Below are positions 8,849-17,703 of a DNA stretch of 64,000 nt, piece by piece. The notes under the pieces are model-generated. The model was not told the DNA's origin and ran no database searches. It saw only the letters and a list, made by a program, of their open reading frames with translations. The DNA comes from Miltoncostaea sp963823515 (GTDB taxonomy: Bacteria; Actinomycetota; Thermoleophilia; Miltoncostaeales; Miltoncostaeaceae), in contig CAWGMB010000002.1 in NCBI GenBank assembly GCA_963823515.1, positions 124,001 to 188,000 of the forward strand, given 5' to 3'. Every line of letters begins with the position of its first letter. Positions within the stretch are counted from its first letter, which is position 1. Made by a program: the position numbers and the translations under genes.

Positions 8849-9274
8849 CTACTGCAGGCTCACCACGTAGGCCACGACGTTGTCGAGGTCGGTGCCGGTG
8901 ACCAGACCCGCCGGCATCGGCCCTCCGCCGTTGTTCACCTGGTCGCGGACCCTCGCGGCGTCGAGGCCGGACCCGGCCAGCTTGGGCCCGATGCCGCCCG
9001 CGTCCTTGCCGTTGTTGAGGTGACAACCCGTGCACGTCGACGCGAAGACCAGCTCACCCGCGACGACGTCGCCGGCCGTGGCCGGTGCGGCGGGCGCGGT
9101 GGCGGCCGGAGCCGTCGTCGGGGGGGTGGAGGTCGCCGGCGCCGTGGTCGCCGCGGGCGGCGCCGAGGTGGTCGTGGCGGCGGCGCCCGACGACGAGCCC
9201 GACCCGCAGCCGGCCAGGAGCGCGATGCCCACGAGCATCGCCAGGGCCAGGGCCGCGCTGACGTGACGGACCAT
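8849..9274 (-). CDS. Lipoprotein c-type cytochrome
   Basis: 141 residues from ATG 9274, with a GGGAGG site upstream. The N-terminus is a lipoprotein signal with lipobox LLAGC near residue 22, followed by a long Ala/Thr/Pro-rich linker typical of surface-exposed actinobacterial lipoproteins. A small cytochrome c domain then has the haem attachment motif CTGCH and a later Met in GGGPMPAG as the likely sixth iron ligand. It would carry electrons on the outer face of the membrane. No oxidase or reductase partner is adjacent, so its redox partner is unknown. Confidence 0.85.
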   Translation of the reverse strand: MVRHVSAALALAMLVGIALLAGCGSGSSSGAAATTTSAPPAATTAPATSTPPTTAPAATAPAAPATAGDVVAGELVFASTCTGCHLNNGKDAGGIGPKLAGSGLDAARVRDQVNNGGGPMPAGLVTGTDLDNVVAYVVSLQ

Positions 9275-9400
9275 GTGGCGCCTCCCTACGAGCCCGCGGA
9301 AGAAGTCGGGGGCCCGTGATCGGAGAGGGGACCACGGACCCACCGTCCCGATCGTCTCGCGATCGGCCTGAACTCGTCCTGAACGCCCGCAGGGCGATGC

Positions 9401-10045
9401 TCAGCGCGAGAGGTCCTCCGCCCGCATCCGGGCCACGGCCGCGGCGTCGCGTTGCTCGATGCGATCGGCCTCCTCGAGGACCGCGCGCAGATCGTCGCGC
9501 GGGATCACGACCGTCCCGGAGCGGTCCGCATAGACCCAGTCGCCCGGGATGACGCTCACGCCGCCCACGACGACGGGCACGGCGGCCGCGAAGGGCATGA
9601 TCGTGTCGCCCCCCTGGCGGACAGTCTCGCCACGGCACCAGGCGCCGAGACCCAGATCGACCACCTCGGCGAAGTCGCGCAGGCGGGCATCGGCCACGAT
9701 CCCGGCGAGACCGAGGTTGGCGAGGCGCGAGAGCTTCTTGCCACCGGCGACCGGCTGGTCGGGATGCCCCCAGCTCGAGACGACCAGCACCGCGCCGCGC
9801 GGATCGACACCGGACACGGCCTCGTCCAGGAGGGCGCCGAAGTCGTGCCGCTCGGGTTCGATCAGATCGGACCGCAGGGGCAGGAACTGCATGGTGAGCG
9901 CACGACCCAGCAGCCAGCGCTCCGGCGCCGGGCTGACCAGGTCGGCGACGTGCGCGAGGTGGTCGTGGCGACGCATCATCGCGTCGCAGATCGCCGAGCA
10001 GCTGACCCGCTCGGCGATCGCCCGCAGATCGTCCGGGGCCCTCAC
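9401..10045 (-). CDS. RraA-like family protein (aldolase / RNase regulator fold)
   Basis: 214 residues from GTG 10045, whose GTG overlaps the FabF stop (GTGA). The central segment GGKKLSRLANLGLAGIVADARLRDF and the following PFAAAVPVVVGGVSVIPGDWVYADRSGTV match the RraA/HMG-aldolase fold in layout. In these proteins a conserved Arg-Asp (here RLRD) and the GDW-x-x-AD segment line the metal/substrate site. Class II aldolases of this fold split 4-hydroxy-4-methyl-2-oxoglutarate or oxaloacetate, while others modulate RNase E; the sequence alone does not decide. Coupling to a ketoacyl synthase is unusual and gives no clear pathway. Confidence 0.7.
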   Translation of the reverse strand: MRAPDDLRAIAERVSCSAICDAMMRRHDHLAHVADLVSPAPERWLLGRALTMQFLPLRSDLIEPERHDFGALLDEAVSGVDPRGAVLVVSSWGHPDQPVAGGKKLSRLANLGLAGIVADARLRDFAEVVDLGLGAWCRGETVRQGGDTIMPFAAAVPVVVGGVSVIPGDWVYADRSGTVVIPRDDLRAVLEEADRIEQRDAAAVARMRAEDLSR

Positions 10046-11259
10046 CCCTCGTGGCGGGTGAACACCAGGCAGGCGTTGTGGCCGCCGAAGCCGAAGGAGT
10101 TTGAGATCGCCGCATCGATGCGGGCGGCGCGCGCGCTCAGGACATGGTCGAACGGCGCCTCGGGCTCGGGATCCTCCAGGTTCAGCGTCGGCGGAAGGAT
10201 GCCGCGCGCGAAGGCCATGACGGTGGCCACCGCCTCGAGGCCTCCGGCGCCGCCGAGGGCGTGGCCGTGGGCGGACTTGGTGGAGGACACCGCCGCCCCG
10301 CCGAGACCGGCGAGCGTGATCGCGCGCGCCTCGGCGATGTCGCCGGCCGTCGTCGAGGTGGCGTGCGCGTTGACGTAGCCGATGTCGGCCGTCGTCAGCC
10401 CGGCGTCCTCGACGGCGAGCCGCATCGCGCGGGCCGGCCCGGCGCCGGTGGCATCCGGGTCGGTCGGGTGCCCCGCGTCGCAGGAGCTCCCGTAGCCCGC
10501 GAGCTCGGCGTAGATCCGCGCGCCCCGGGCGAGCGCGTGCTCGCGCTCCTCGAGGAGCAGCACTCCGGCCCCCTCCCCCATGACGAAGCCGTCGCGACCG
10601 AGGTCGAAGGGGCGCGAGGACTCGAGGGGGGGGCGCACGCTCGGCGTGAGGGCCCCGACCTTGATGTAGCCGGCGATCACCAGGGGCGACAGGGGTGCGT
10701 CGGCCCCCCCGGCGATCATCGCGTCGGCACGCCCCTCGCGGAGCACGGACAGGGCGCACCCGATCGCGTCGGATCCGGCCGCGCAGGCCGTGGTGGGCGC
10801 GGCCGAGGGGCCGCGCAGGCCGAGAGCGCGCGCGGTGGCCGCGCAGGGGTGGTTGGCGAGCGACATCGGGATCGCCAGGGGGCCGACCCTGTCGGCGCCG
10901 CGCTCGAGGAACGCGCGGTGGGCCTCCAGGAGCGCGTCGGCGCCGCCGTGGACGCTGCCGACCGAGACGCCGATGCGCTCGGGGTCGACCCCGAGGTCGC
11001 CGGCGTCCTCCAGGGCCCAGGAGGCGGCGACCGCCGCGAACCGCCCGCTGCGGTCCATGCGCCGGGCGTCGCGCTGGCCGAAGCGCTCGCGCGCGTCCTC
11101 GCCCTCGGTGACCGGGAAGGCGCAGATGTCGCCGACGCCCTCGATCGTCACCGTGCCGGCGCCCGAGCGGCCGCCCGCGAGGGCGTCCCAGAACGGGCCG
11201 GCTCCGGCTCCGATCGGGCTCACGACCCCCGCTCCCGTGATGACGACCCGTCGACGCAC
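10042..11259 (-). CDS. Beta-ketoacyl-ACP synthase II (FabF-type)
   Basis: 405 residues from GTG 11259 (VRRRVVITGAGVVSPIG). It condenses malonyl-ACP with an acyl-ACP in fatty acid or polyketide elongation. The nucleophilic Cys is in TTACAAGSDAIG near residue 160, the first active-site His in NAHATSTTAGD (most FabF proteins have NAHGTST), and the second in SAHGHALGGAGG. The C-terminal SNSFGFGGHNACLVF is canonical. No acyl carrier protein, FabD or FabG gene is adjacent, and the partner gene is RraA-like. It may therefore be a specialised rather than housekeeping synthase, which is inference. Confidence 0.9.
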   Translation of the reverse strand: MRRRVVITGAGVVSPIGAGAGPFWDALAGGRSGAGTVTIEGVGDICAFPVTEGEDARERFGQRDARRMDRSGRFAAVAASWALEDAGDLGVDPERIGVSVGSVHGGADALLEAHRAFLERGADRVGPLAIPMSLANHPCAATARALGLRGPSAAPTTACAAGSDAIGCALSVLREGRADAMIAGGADAPLSPLVIAGYIKVGALTPSVRPPLESSRPFDLGRDGFVMGEGAGVLLLEEREHALARGARIYAELAGYGSSCDAGHPTDPDATGAGPARAMRLAVEDAGLTTADIGYVNAHATSTTAGDIAEARAITLAGLGGAAVSSTKSAHGHALGGAGGLEAVATVMAFARGILPPTLNLEDPEPEAPFDHVLSARAARIDAAISNSFGFGGHNACLVFTRHEG

Positions 11260-11438
11260 GCGCGGAATACTCGCAGAGCGGGGGGCCGCGCGCGTAGAGG
11301 TGGGTCTGTGCAGGGGTAAATCCGTCGTCGGTGCCGCGCCATGTCCGCACCGCCGCTCCGCGACGCCGCGGCAGGCGACCGCGCCGGGGCCCGCCGCCCT
11401 CGCCGACTCGCCCTCGCCCTCGCCGGCCTCAGCCTGGG

Positions 11439-13388
11439 TCAGACGAGCTCCGGGTCCTGGACGACCTCGACCAGGGAGGGCCCGTCGTGGGCCAGTGCGC
11501 GCGCAATGGCCGGCGCGAGGTCCTCGCGCCGCTCCACGCGGATGCCGAGGGCGCCGCACAGCTCGGCGTAGGCTGCGAAGCCCGGGTTGTGGAGGTCGGT
11601 CGCCCAGACGTCCCAGTGTCCCGCCCGCTGCTCCTTGCTGATCTTGCCGAGCTGGCCGTTGTCGAGGAGCACGTGCGTGATCGGCATCCCGTACTTGACG
11701 GCGGTGGTGAGCTCGCCGAGGTACTGGCCGAAGCCTCCGTCGCCCGTGACGCAGACGATCGGCCGCTCAGGCGCCGCGCACCAGGCGCCCATCGCCGCCG
11801 GGTAGCCGAAGCCGATCGAGCCGAGGTAGCCGCTCATCAGCACCGACTGGCGAGAGCACTCGAAGTAGCGGCCGAACGAGTACGTGTTGTTGCCCACGTC
11901 CACCGCGATCACGGCATCCTCGGGCACCAGCCGGCTCATCGCCGCGAACACCGACGCCGCCGAGAGCCCGCGCCCGTGGTCGTCGGCCTCGCGCCGCGAC
12001 TTCTCGGCGCGCCAGCCCTCCCAGCGGCGGGCGATCTCGGGGCGCCGGTCCTCGGGAGGCTCGGCCCCTTGGAGCGCGTCGAGCAGCAGCCCGGCCGTGA
12101 CGCCGATCTCGCCCTGGACGGGGACCTCCACCGGGTGGAAGCGCCCGAGCGCCATCGGGTCGCTGTCGATCTGGATGATGGGCAACTTCGGCGTGATGCC
12201 GGTGTGATTGGAGAACGACGCGCCCATGACCAGCAGGAGATCGGCCTCGTTCATGAACCAGCTCGCGATCGGCGTGCCGCTGCGACCGAGCACGCCGCAC
12301 CCGAGCGGGTGGTGATCGGAGACGAGCCCCTTGCCCTTGAAGGTGGTGAGCACCGGCGCGTTGAGCCGCTCGGCGAGGCGCATGACGGCTTCCATACGGA
12401 AGCGCGCCCCGTGGCCCACGATGATCACCGGCCTGCGCGCGGCCCGCAGCCGGTCGGCGGCGCGTGCGAGGGCCTCCTGCGGAGGGTGGATCGCGGTGTC
12501 ACCCAGCCGGCCCTCCGGCCCCCGGGCGATGGCACCCTCCGGCGCAGGGCGCGTCTGGACGCCGTCCGGGAAGACCAGGTGCGAGACGTCGCGCCCGACG
12601 ATGGCGTGCTTGAGCGCCAGCGCCATCAGCTCGGCGTGGCGGCTCTCGGGATGGACCGTCTGGCCCCACGCGGCGACCCCTCCGTACGCGGCGCGCAGGT
12701 CGACCTCCTGGAAGGCGCCGGGGCCGAGCACCTGGAGGTCCACCTGCCCGGTGAGCGCGAGGATCGGCGCCCGGTCGACCTTGGCGTCCCAGAGCCCGGT
12801 GAGCAGGTTGGTCGCGCCCGGCCCGGCGATCGACAGGCAGGCGGCCGGGCGGCCGGTCAGCTTGGCGAACGCCGAGGCCGCGAAGCTGGCGGCCCCCTCG
12901 TGGCGGATGCCGACGTAGGTGAGGGCGCCGGCCTCCATCTGGCGCCGGATGGCGTCGGCCAGGCCGAGATTGGAGTGGCCCACCATGCCGAAGACGTGGG
13001 TCACGCCCCAGGCGACCATCGTCTCGACCATCAGGTCGCTGACCGTGCGCACGTGCGGGGCCTCCGGCGGGATCGCCACCCACACCCCGTCGTCGCGCAC
13101 CTCCACCGGGAAGGTCGCGACGCCCTCGTCCTCGTGGCCGCCCGGCGCCTTCCCGGTGATCGGGCAGTAGTCCCACCCATGCCACGGACAGCGCAGCCAT
13201 CCGTTCTCGATCGCGCCCTCGCCGAGCGGGCCGCCCTGGTGGGGGCAGCGGTTGTCGAGGGCGCCGTAGCGGCCGTCGTGGTGGGTCATCGCGAGGCTGC
13301 GCCGGCCGGCGGCGACCGTCGTGACGCGCCCCTCGGGCAAATCGTCGAGGCCGAGCACGCGGTGCCAGACGGCGTCGGGAGCGCTCAC
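11439..13388 (-). CDS. Rieske [2Fe-2S] domain fused to thiamine-diphosphate-dependent enzyme
   Basis: 649 residues from GTG 13388. Residues 1-110 form a Rieske ferredoxin domain with both ligand motifs (CPHQGG and CPWHGWDY). The rest, from TVSDLMVETMVAWGV, is a complete acetolactate synthase/pyruvate oxidase-type enzyme: the cofactor-activating Glu in RHEGAASFA, a central domain, and the thiamine-diphosphate/Mg motif GDGGFGQYL ending in LLDN. Such enzymes decarboxylate 2-oxo acids or join carbonyl units. The attached Rieske domain suggests electrons pass between the iron-sulphur cluster and the thiamine intermediate, as in an oxidase or oxidoreductase; this is inference. The start overlaps the galM stop (GTGA). 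The product is probably cytoplasmic. Confidence 0.88.
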   Translation of the reverse strand: MSAPDAVWHRVLGLDDLPEGRVTTVAAGRRSLAMTHHDGRYGALDNRCPHQGGPLGEGAIENGWLRCPWHGWDYCPITGKAPGGHEDEGVATFPVEVRDDGVWVAIPPEAPHVRTVSDLMVETMVAWGVTHVFGMVGHSNLGLADAIRRQMEAGALTYVGIRHEGAASFAASAFAKLTGRPAACLSIAGPGATNLLTGLWDAKVDRAPILALTGQVDLQVLGPGAFQEVDLRAAYGGVAAWGQTVHPESRHAELMALALKHAIVGRDVSHLVFPDGVQTRPAPEGAIARGPEGRLGDTAIHPPQEALARAADRLRAARRPVIIVGHGARFRMEAVMRLAERLNAPVLTTFKGKGLVSDHHPLGCGVLGRSGTPIASWFMNEADLLLVMGASFSNHTGITPKLPIIQIDSDPMALGRFHPVEVPVQGEIGVTAGLLLDALQGAEPPEDRRPEIARRWEGWRAEKSRREADDHGRGLSAASVFAAMSRLVPEDAVIAVDVGNNTYSFGRYFECSRQSVLMSGYLGSIGFGYPAAMGAWCAAPERPIVCVTGDGGFGQYLGELTTAVKYGMPITHVLLDNGQLGKISKEQRAGHWDVWATDLHNPGFAAYAELCGALGIRVERREDLAPAIARALAHDGPSLVEVVQDPELV

Positions 13389-14287
13389 CCGGTCACCCCC
13401 CAGCGGGCCACGAGCTCCTGGCCCGGCGGGAGCACGCGCAGGCCGTCGGCGGAGTTGAAGGCGTCTGGCGCGCAGGTCATCGGCTCGACCGCGAGGCCGT
13501 GGCGGCGGCGGTCCGGCGCGAGCGTGTCGCCGGTGAAGACCATGACGTGGCCGAAGACCTCGTCCATCCAGAGCGTCGTCACGACGGAGGGCCCCTCCAG
13601 CAGCACCCGGGAGCGTCCCTCGGCGTCGCGGGCGAGCCCCGTGAAGCAGTGGTCGAGCACGGCGTCTCCGATCGTCCGCCCGGCGCGCAGGTCGAGGGCG
13701 CCCTCCACCGGCCGCCGCTCGCCGGTGGGGATCCCCCGGCCGTCCACGGGCAGCCAGAAGTCGGCCGGCACCGTCAGCCGCAGGTCGTCGACCGTGGGCG
13801 TCCCGGCGCGCAGGTAGGGATGGAAGCCGGCGCCGAAGGGCAGCGGCCCGGTTCCCGCGTTGGCCGCCGTGAGCGTCACCGTGAGCCCGTCGTCGTCGAG
13901 GGCGTACCCCAGGCGCAGATCGAGGGTGAAGGGATAGGCGGGCTGCGGATTGAGCCGGAGCGACATCGTGCAGGCGGACGCGGCGCTCCCCGCGACGTTC
14001 CAGTTGGCCCACCGCACGAGGCCGTGGATGGCGTTGCCCGCGGCCGGCTCGCTGAGGGGCGCCTGAATTGCGCGGCCATCGAAGGAGTACGAGCCGCCGG
14101 CCATGCGGTTGGGCCACGGCATGAGGGGCTGGCCCCGGCCGCCGCTCGCCATCTCGTCCGAGCCGTAGCCCTCGAGGACGGCGTTGCCGTTGCGCGACAG
14201 TATCCGCAGACCGCCGCCCACCTCGACGACGGTGGCCGCCCACGGTCCATGACGGAGCACGATCTGCCGCCCGCTCGGCACGCTCAT
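13385..14287 (-). CDS. Aldose 1-epimerase family protein (GalM-like)
   Basis: 300 residues from ATG 14287. The features of the galactose-mutarotase fold are visible: PWPNRMAGGSYSF near residue 57, NAIHGLVRWANW with the catalytic-site His, and GAGFHPYLRAG with the second His. A late Glu in LAVEPMTCAPDAFN fits the general base. It interconverts alpha and beta anomers of an aldose; family members vary in sugar. It leads an operon with the Rieske-thiamine-diphosphate enzyme (4-base overlap), which hints that both act on a sugar-derived keto acid. Confidence 0.85.
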   Translation of the reverse strand: MSVPSGRQIVLRHGPWAATVVEVGGGLRILSRNGNAVLEGYGSDEMASGGRGQPLMPWPNRMAGGSYSFDGRAIQAPLSEPAAGNAIHGLVRWANWNVAGSAASACTMSLRLNPQPAYPFTLDLRLGYALDDDGLTVTLTAANAGTGPLPFGAGFHPYLRAGTPTVDDLRLTVPADFWLPVDGRGIPTGERRPVEGALDLRAGRTIGDAVLDHCFTGLARDAEGRSRVLLEGPSVVTTLWMDEVFGHVMVFTGDTLAPDRRRHGLAVEPMTCAPDAFNSADGLRVLPPGQELVARWGVTG

Positions 14288-14406
14288 CGTGTCACTGTCG
14301 CAGGTACGGCCACCCGGGGCGATCCCTCCCTCGTCACAGGTGGCCCGGACACGGCCCGGCGACGTGCTCGAGCGTAGTGTGGGACGACCGAGATGGACAC
14401 AGGCCC

Positions 14407-15126
14407 ATGACCACGCAACCTCTCTCCACCCCGCCCGCCGGCTTCGCGGCCGGACGCGACGCGGCTCACCGGCTGGCCGTCTACGTCATCTCCCCCGCCC
14501 GGCGCCGGGTCACGGAGCGCATCGGCTTGCGGGCGAGCCCGGGAGGGTTCACGACGCCGCCGTACGGCGGGGACGAGCGCGTGCGGCTCGACGCGGACCG
14601 GATCGTGCGCGAGCGCAGCGGGGCCGCCGACTCCCGGCCGGTGACGACGCTGACCGCGGCGGCGGACTTCGTGCTCGGCGGCGCGCCGGACGTGGAGTGG
14701 GCCCAGGGCTTCGACGTGCCGCCGCTCGGCGACCCCGACGAGCCGCTCGCGCTCGACCCCGCGTCGGGGGCGTTCCTCGGGGCCTGGTTCGGGTTCGCGT
14801 TCGACGTCCTGGGGGAGCTCCACGAGGAGATGGCGGCGAACGACCCGAACGAGATCCAGTTGTGGCCCGAGCACTTCGACGCGGCGTTCGATGCCGACGC
14901 CGCGGGCGGGCGGATCACGTTCGGCGCCTCTCCGGGCGATGTCACCTCGGACGAGCCATACCTCTATGTGCTCCCGCCGGTCGCGGTCCCGCGCGGCGAG
15001 GTGTGGAACGCCGCCGGCTTCGCCGGCGCCGTGCTGCCGCTGTCGGGCTTCGTGGACGCCGCCGACCAGCGCGCGGCGGCGCTCGTCTTCATGCGCGGCC
15101 GGCACGCCGCCGTCGCCTCCCCCTGA
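14407..15126 (+). CDS. Conserved hypothetical protein, not recognised
   Basis: 239 residues from ATG 14407. I do not recognise the family. The sequence is acidic, without membrane segments, and has two parts: an N-terminal beta-like region (HRLAVYVISPARRRVTERIG, TTPPYGGDERVRL) and a later WPEHFDAAFD / YLYVLPP region. Its stop overlaps the ATG of the RibD-like gene (TGATG), so the two are cotranscribed and likely coupled. Codon use resembles neighbours. Probably a cytoplasmic protein of unknown role. Confidence 0.7.
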   Translation: MTTQPLSTPPAGFAAGRDAAHRLAVYVISPARRRVTERIGLRASPGGFTTPPYGGDERVRLDADRIVRERSGAADSRPVTTLTAAADFVLGGAPDVEWAQGFDVPPLGDPDEPLALDPASGAFLGAWFGFAFDVLGELHEEMAANDPNEIQLWPEHFDAAFDADAAGGRITFGASPGDVTSDEPYLYVLPPVAVPRGEVWNAAGFAGAVLPLSGFVDAADQRAAALVFMRGRHAAVASP

Positions 15127-15869
15127 TGCGCCGGCTGCTACCGGAGCCCGGCCCGGTCGATCCGGTCGCGGCCTACGCCGACCTGCCCGTCGCGGACGGA
15201 CGTCCGGGCGTCCGGCTCAACATGGTGGCGAGCATCGACGGAGCGATCGCCGTGGACGGCACCTCGGGCGCGCTCGGGGGCGACCCCGACCGGCGCGTCT
15301 ACCAGGCGCTGCGCTCCCTGACCGACGTCGTGCTGGTGGCGGCGGGCACGGTGCGGGCGGAGGGCTACGGCCCTCCGCGGCTGCCCCGGGTCCTGGTGGA
15401 GCAGCGCCGCGCGCGAGGCCAGGCAGACGTCCCCCGCATCGCGGTCGTCACGCGTTCGCTCGACCTCGACTGGACGAGTCCGCTCTTCGCGGATGCCGCC
15501 GCGGCGGCGCGGACCCTGATCGTGACCTGCGCCGCGGCGCCGGCCGAGGCACTCGCGCGGGCCCGGCAGGCCGCCGAGGTGGTGATCGCGGGCGAGGCCG
15601 AGGTCGACCTGGGCGCGGCGCTCGTCGCGCTCGCAGAGCGCGGGGCGCGGTCGGTGCTGGCCGAGGGGGGCCCGCGCCTCAACGCGGCCCTGGCGGCCGC
15701 CGGGGTGCTGGACGAGGTGTGCCTGACGATGTCGCCGCGCCTGGTGGGCGGCGACTCGCGCCGGATCCTCGACGGGCCGCCCTCGGCCGGGGGCGGTCGG
15801 CCGATGCGACTGCGGTCGGTCTGCGAGGACGAGGGCTTCCTCTTCCTCCGCCACCGAGCGGCGGGCTAG
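15126..15869 (+). CDS. RibD C-terminal domain / pyrimidine reductase family protein
   Basis: 247 residues, start ATG 15126 overlapping the preceding stop. The dihydrofolate-reductase-like fold of the RibD reductase is shown by NMVASIDGAIAVDGTSG at residue 30, VLVAAGTVRAEGYGP, and the NADPH-binding AEGGPRLNAALAAAG with LVGGD near the end. The family reduces the ribosyl side chain of a pyrimidine in riboflavin or related flavin/deazaflavin synthesis with NADPH. No deaminase domain or other rib genes are adjacent, so it may serve a side pathway. Confidence 0.85.
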   Translation: MRRLLPEPGPVDPVAAYADLPVADGRPGVRLNMVASIDGAIAVDGTSGALGGDPDRRVYQALRSLTDVVLVAAGTVRAEGYGPPRLPRVLVEQRRARGQADVPRIAVVTRSLDLDWTSPLFADAAAAARTLIVTCAAAPAEALARARQAAEVVIAGEAEVDLGAALVALAERGARSVLAEGGPRLNAALAAAGVLDEVCLTMSPRLVGGDSRRILDGPPSAGGGRPMRLRSVCEDEGFLFLRHRAAG

Positions 15870-15951
15870 CCTCTCGCCCGGAGGAGGGCGCACGTGACGA
15901 GCCCGGGGGCGCTTCGGCGAGGAGCCGGACGTGCCGGATCCGGGTCCGCGG

Positions 15952-16317
15952 TCATGACGCCCGGGGGTTCCCCGTCCCGGTCTCCCTCGGTCCCGCTCCG
16001 ATCGCGCAGGACTCCTCGGGCTCGGCGACGCCGTCGGGGTCGCCCGCCTCCTCGGCCGCCAGCTCGGCGGCCGAGCGCGTGAAGTCCTCGCCGCCGTAGC
16101 GCTCGTACAGATGGCGCACGATCCGCCGCGAGTCGACGATCACCTCGTCCCCGTCCACCAGCACGGGCACCTTCGACTGGCCGCTGACCGCGAGGACCTC
16201 GACCCGCTCGTCGCGCGGGTACGGCACCTCGACCAGCTCCACCTGAGCCCCGACGTTCTCGATGCCCTGACGGGCGGCGGCGCACCAAGGGCACTTCCAG
16301 CGGTGATAGAGGCGCAT
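15952..16317 (-). CDS. Glutaredoxin / GST N-terminal domain thiol protein
   Basis: 121 residues from ATG 16317, with a strong GGAGGG site. The thioredoxin fold begins MRLYHRWKCPWCAAARQGIE, with a CPWC redox motif and the cis-proline segment SKVPVLVDGDEVIVDSRRI used to bind glutathione-type thiols. It probably performs thiol-disulfide exchange; in actinobacteria the partner thiol may be mycothiol or another. A short acidic tail ending in GNPRAS has no clear fold. The gene is divergent from the PadR-type regulator across a 56-base AT-rich gap, so it may be that regulator's target. Confidence 0.8.
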   Translation of the reverse strand: MRLYHRWKCPWCAAARQGIENVGAQVELVEVPYPRDERVEVLAVSGQSKVPVLVDGDEVIVDSRRIVRHLYERYGGEDFTRSAAELAAEEAGDPDGVAEPEESCAIGAGPRETGTGNPRAS

Positions 16318-16373
16318 CACCCTCCGATCTGCCGAGGTTTTATATATCTGGTAGTAATACACCTATTGGAAAC
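16318..16373. promoter_or_regulatory. AT-rich divergent promoter between thioredoxin-fold and PadR genes
   Basis: The core (16337-16370) is strikingly AT-rich for this genome, with TTTTATATATCTGG followed by GGTAGTAATACACC, an imperfect inverted repeat (GGT...ACC). Divergent promoters and an operator for the adjacent PadR protein would fit here. No experimental or database support is available. Confidence 0.45.
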
Positions 16374-16940
16374 ATGCGGTCAAGGGGTGTAGGGGTGAGC
16401 GCTCTGCCGGTGACGACCTTCGCGGTGCTGGGCCAGCTGGCGTCCGGTCCGAGCTCGGGCTACGAGATCAAGGCGCGGCTGGCGGGCGCCGCCGCCCAGT
16501 TCTGGCACGCCTCCTACTCGCAGATCTACGCCGAGCTGCGCCGGCTGACCGAGCTCGGCCTCGCCAGCGAGGAGCACGTCCTCCAGGAGGCGCGCCCGAA
16601 CAAGCGCGTCTACACGATCACGCCGGCCGGCCGCGACGCGCTCGGGGAGTGGTTGCGCGAACCGTGGGGCCTGGCGTCCCTCAAGGACGAGTCGCTGGTC
16701 AAGCTGACGCTCGCCGGCCCCCTTCCCCCGGCGCAGATCGTCGCGCAGCTGCGCCGCCTGAAGGCCGCCCACGAGCGCCGCCGCGCCGAGTTCGAGGAGC
16801 AGATCGCCGCGCTCGGCGAGGGCTCCGGCCCCTACCTCGCCATCGCCCTGCGCAAGGGCGTGCATGCGCAGACCGCATTCGCCGCCTGGTGCCAGGAGGC
16901 GATCGACACGATCGGCGACGGCGCAGGCCGGGCACCGTAA
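16374..16940 (+). CDS. PadR family transcriptional regulator
   Basis: 188 residues from ATG 16374; GTG 16395 is an equally plausible start 7 codons later, after a GGGGTGTAGG stretch. The N-terminal winged helix is clear (LGQLASGPSSGYEIKARL, SQIYAELRRLTELGLAS, KRVYTITPAGRDALGEWL), followed by a helical dimerisation segment with ERRRAEFEEQ. PadR proteins repress genes for stress or detoxification responses. It lies across a shared promoter region from the glutaredoxin-like gene, its likely target along with itself. Confidence 0.88.
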   Translation: MRSRGVGVSALPVTTFAVLGQLASGPSSGYEIKARLAGAAAQFWHASYSQIYAELRRLTELGLASEEHVLQEARPNKRVYTITPAGRDALGEWLREPWGLASLKDESLVKLTLAGPLPPAQIVAQLRRLKAAHERRRAEFEEQIAALGEGSGPYLAIALRKGVHAQTAFAAWCQEAIDTIGDGAGRAP

Positions 16941-16977
16941 GACTTCCGAAAGCTCGCGACGCGATCATCGGAGGGTC

Positions 16978-17699
<722 letters not shown>

Positions 17700-17703
<4 letters not shown>

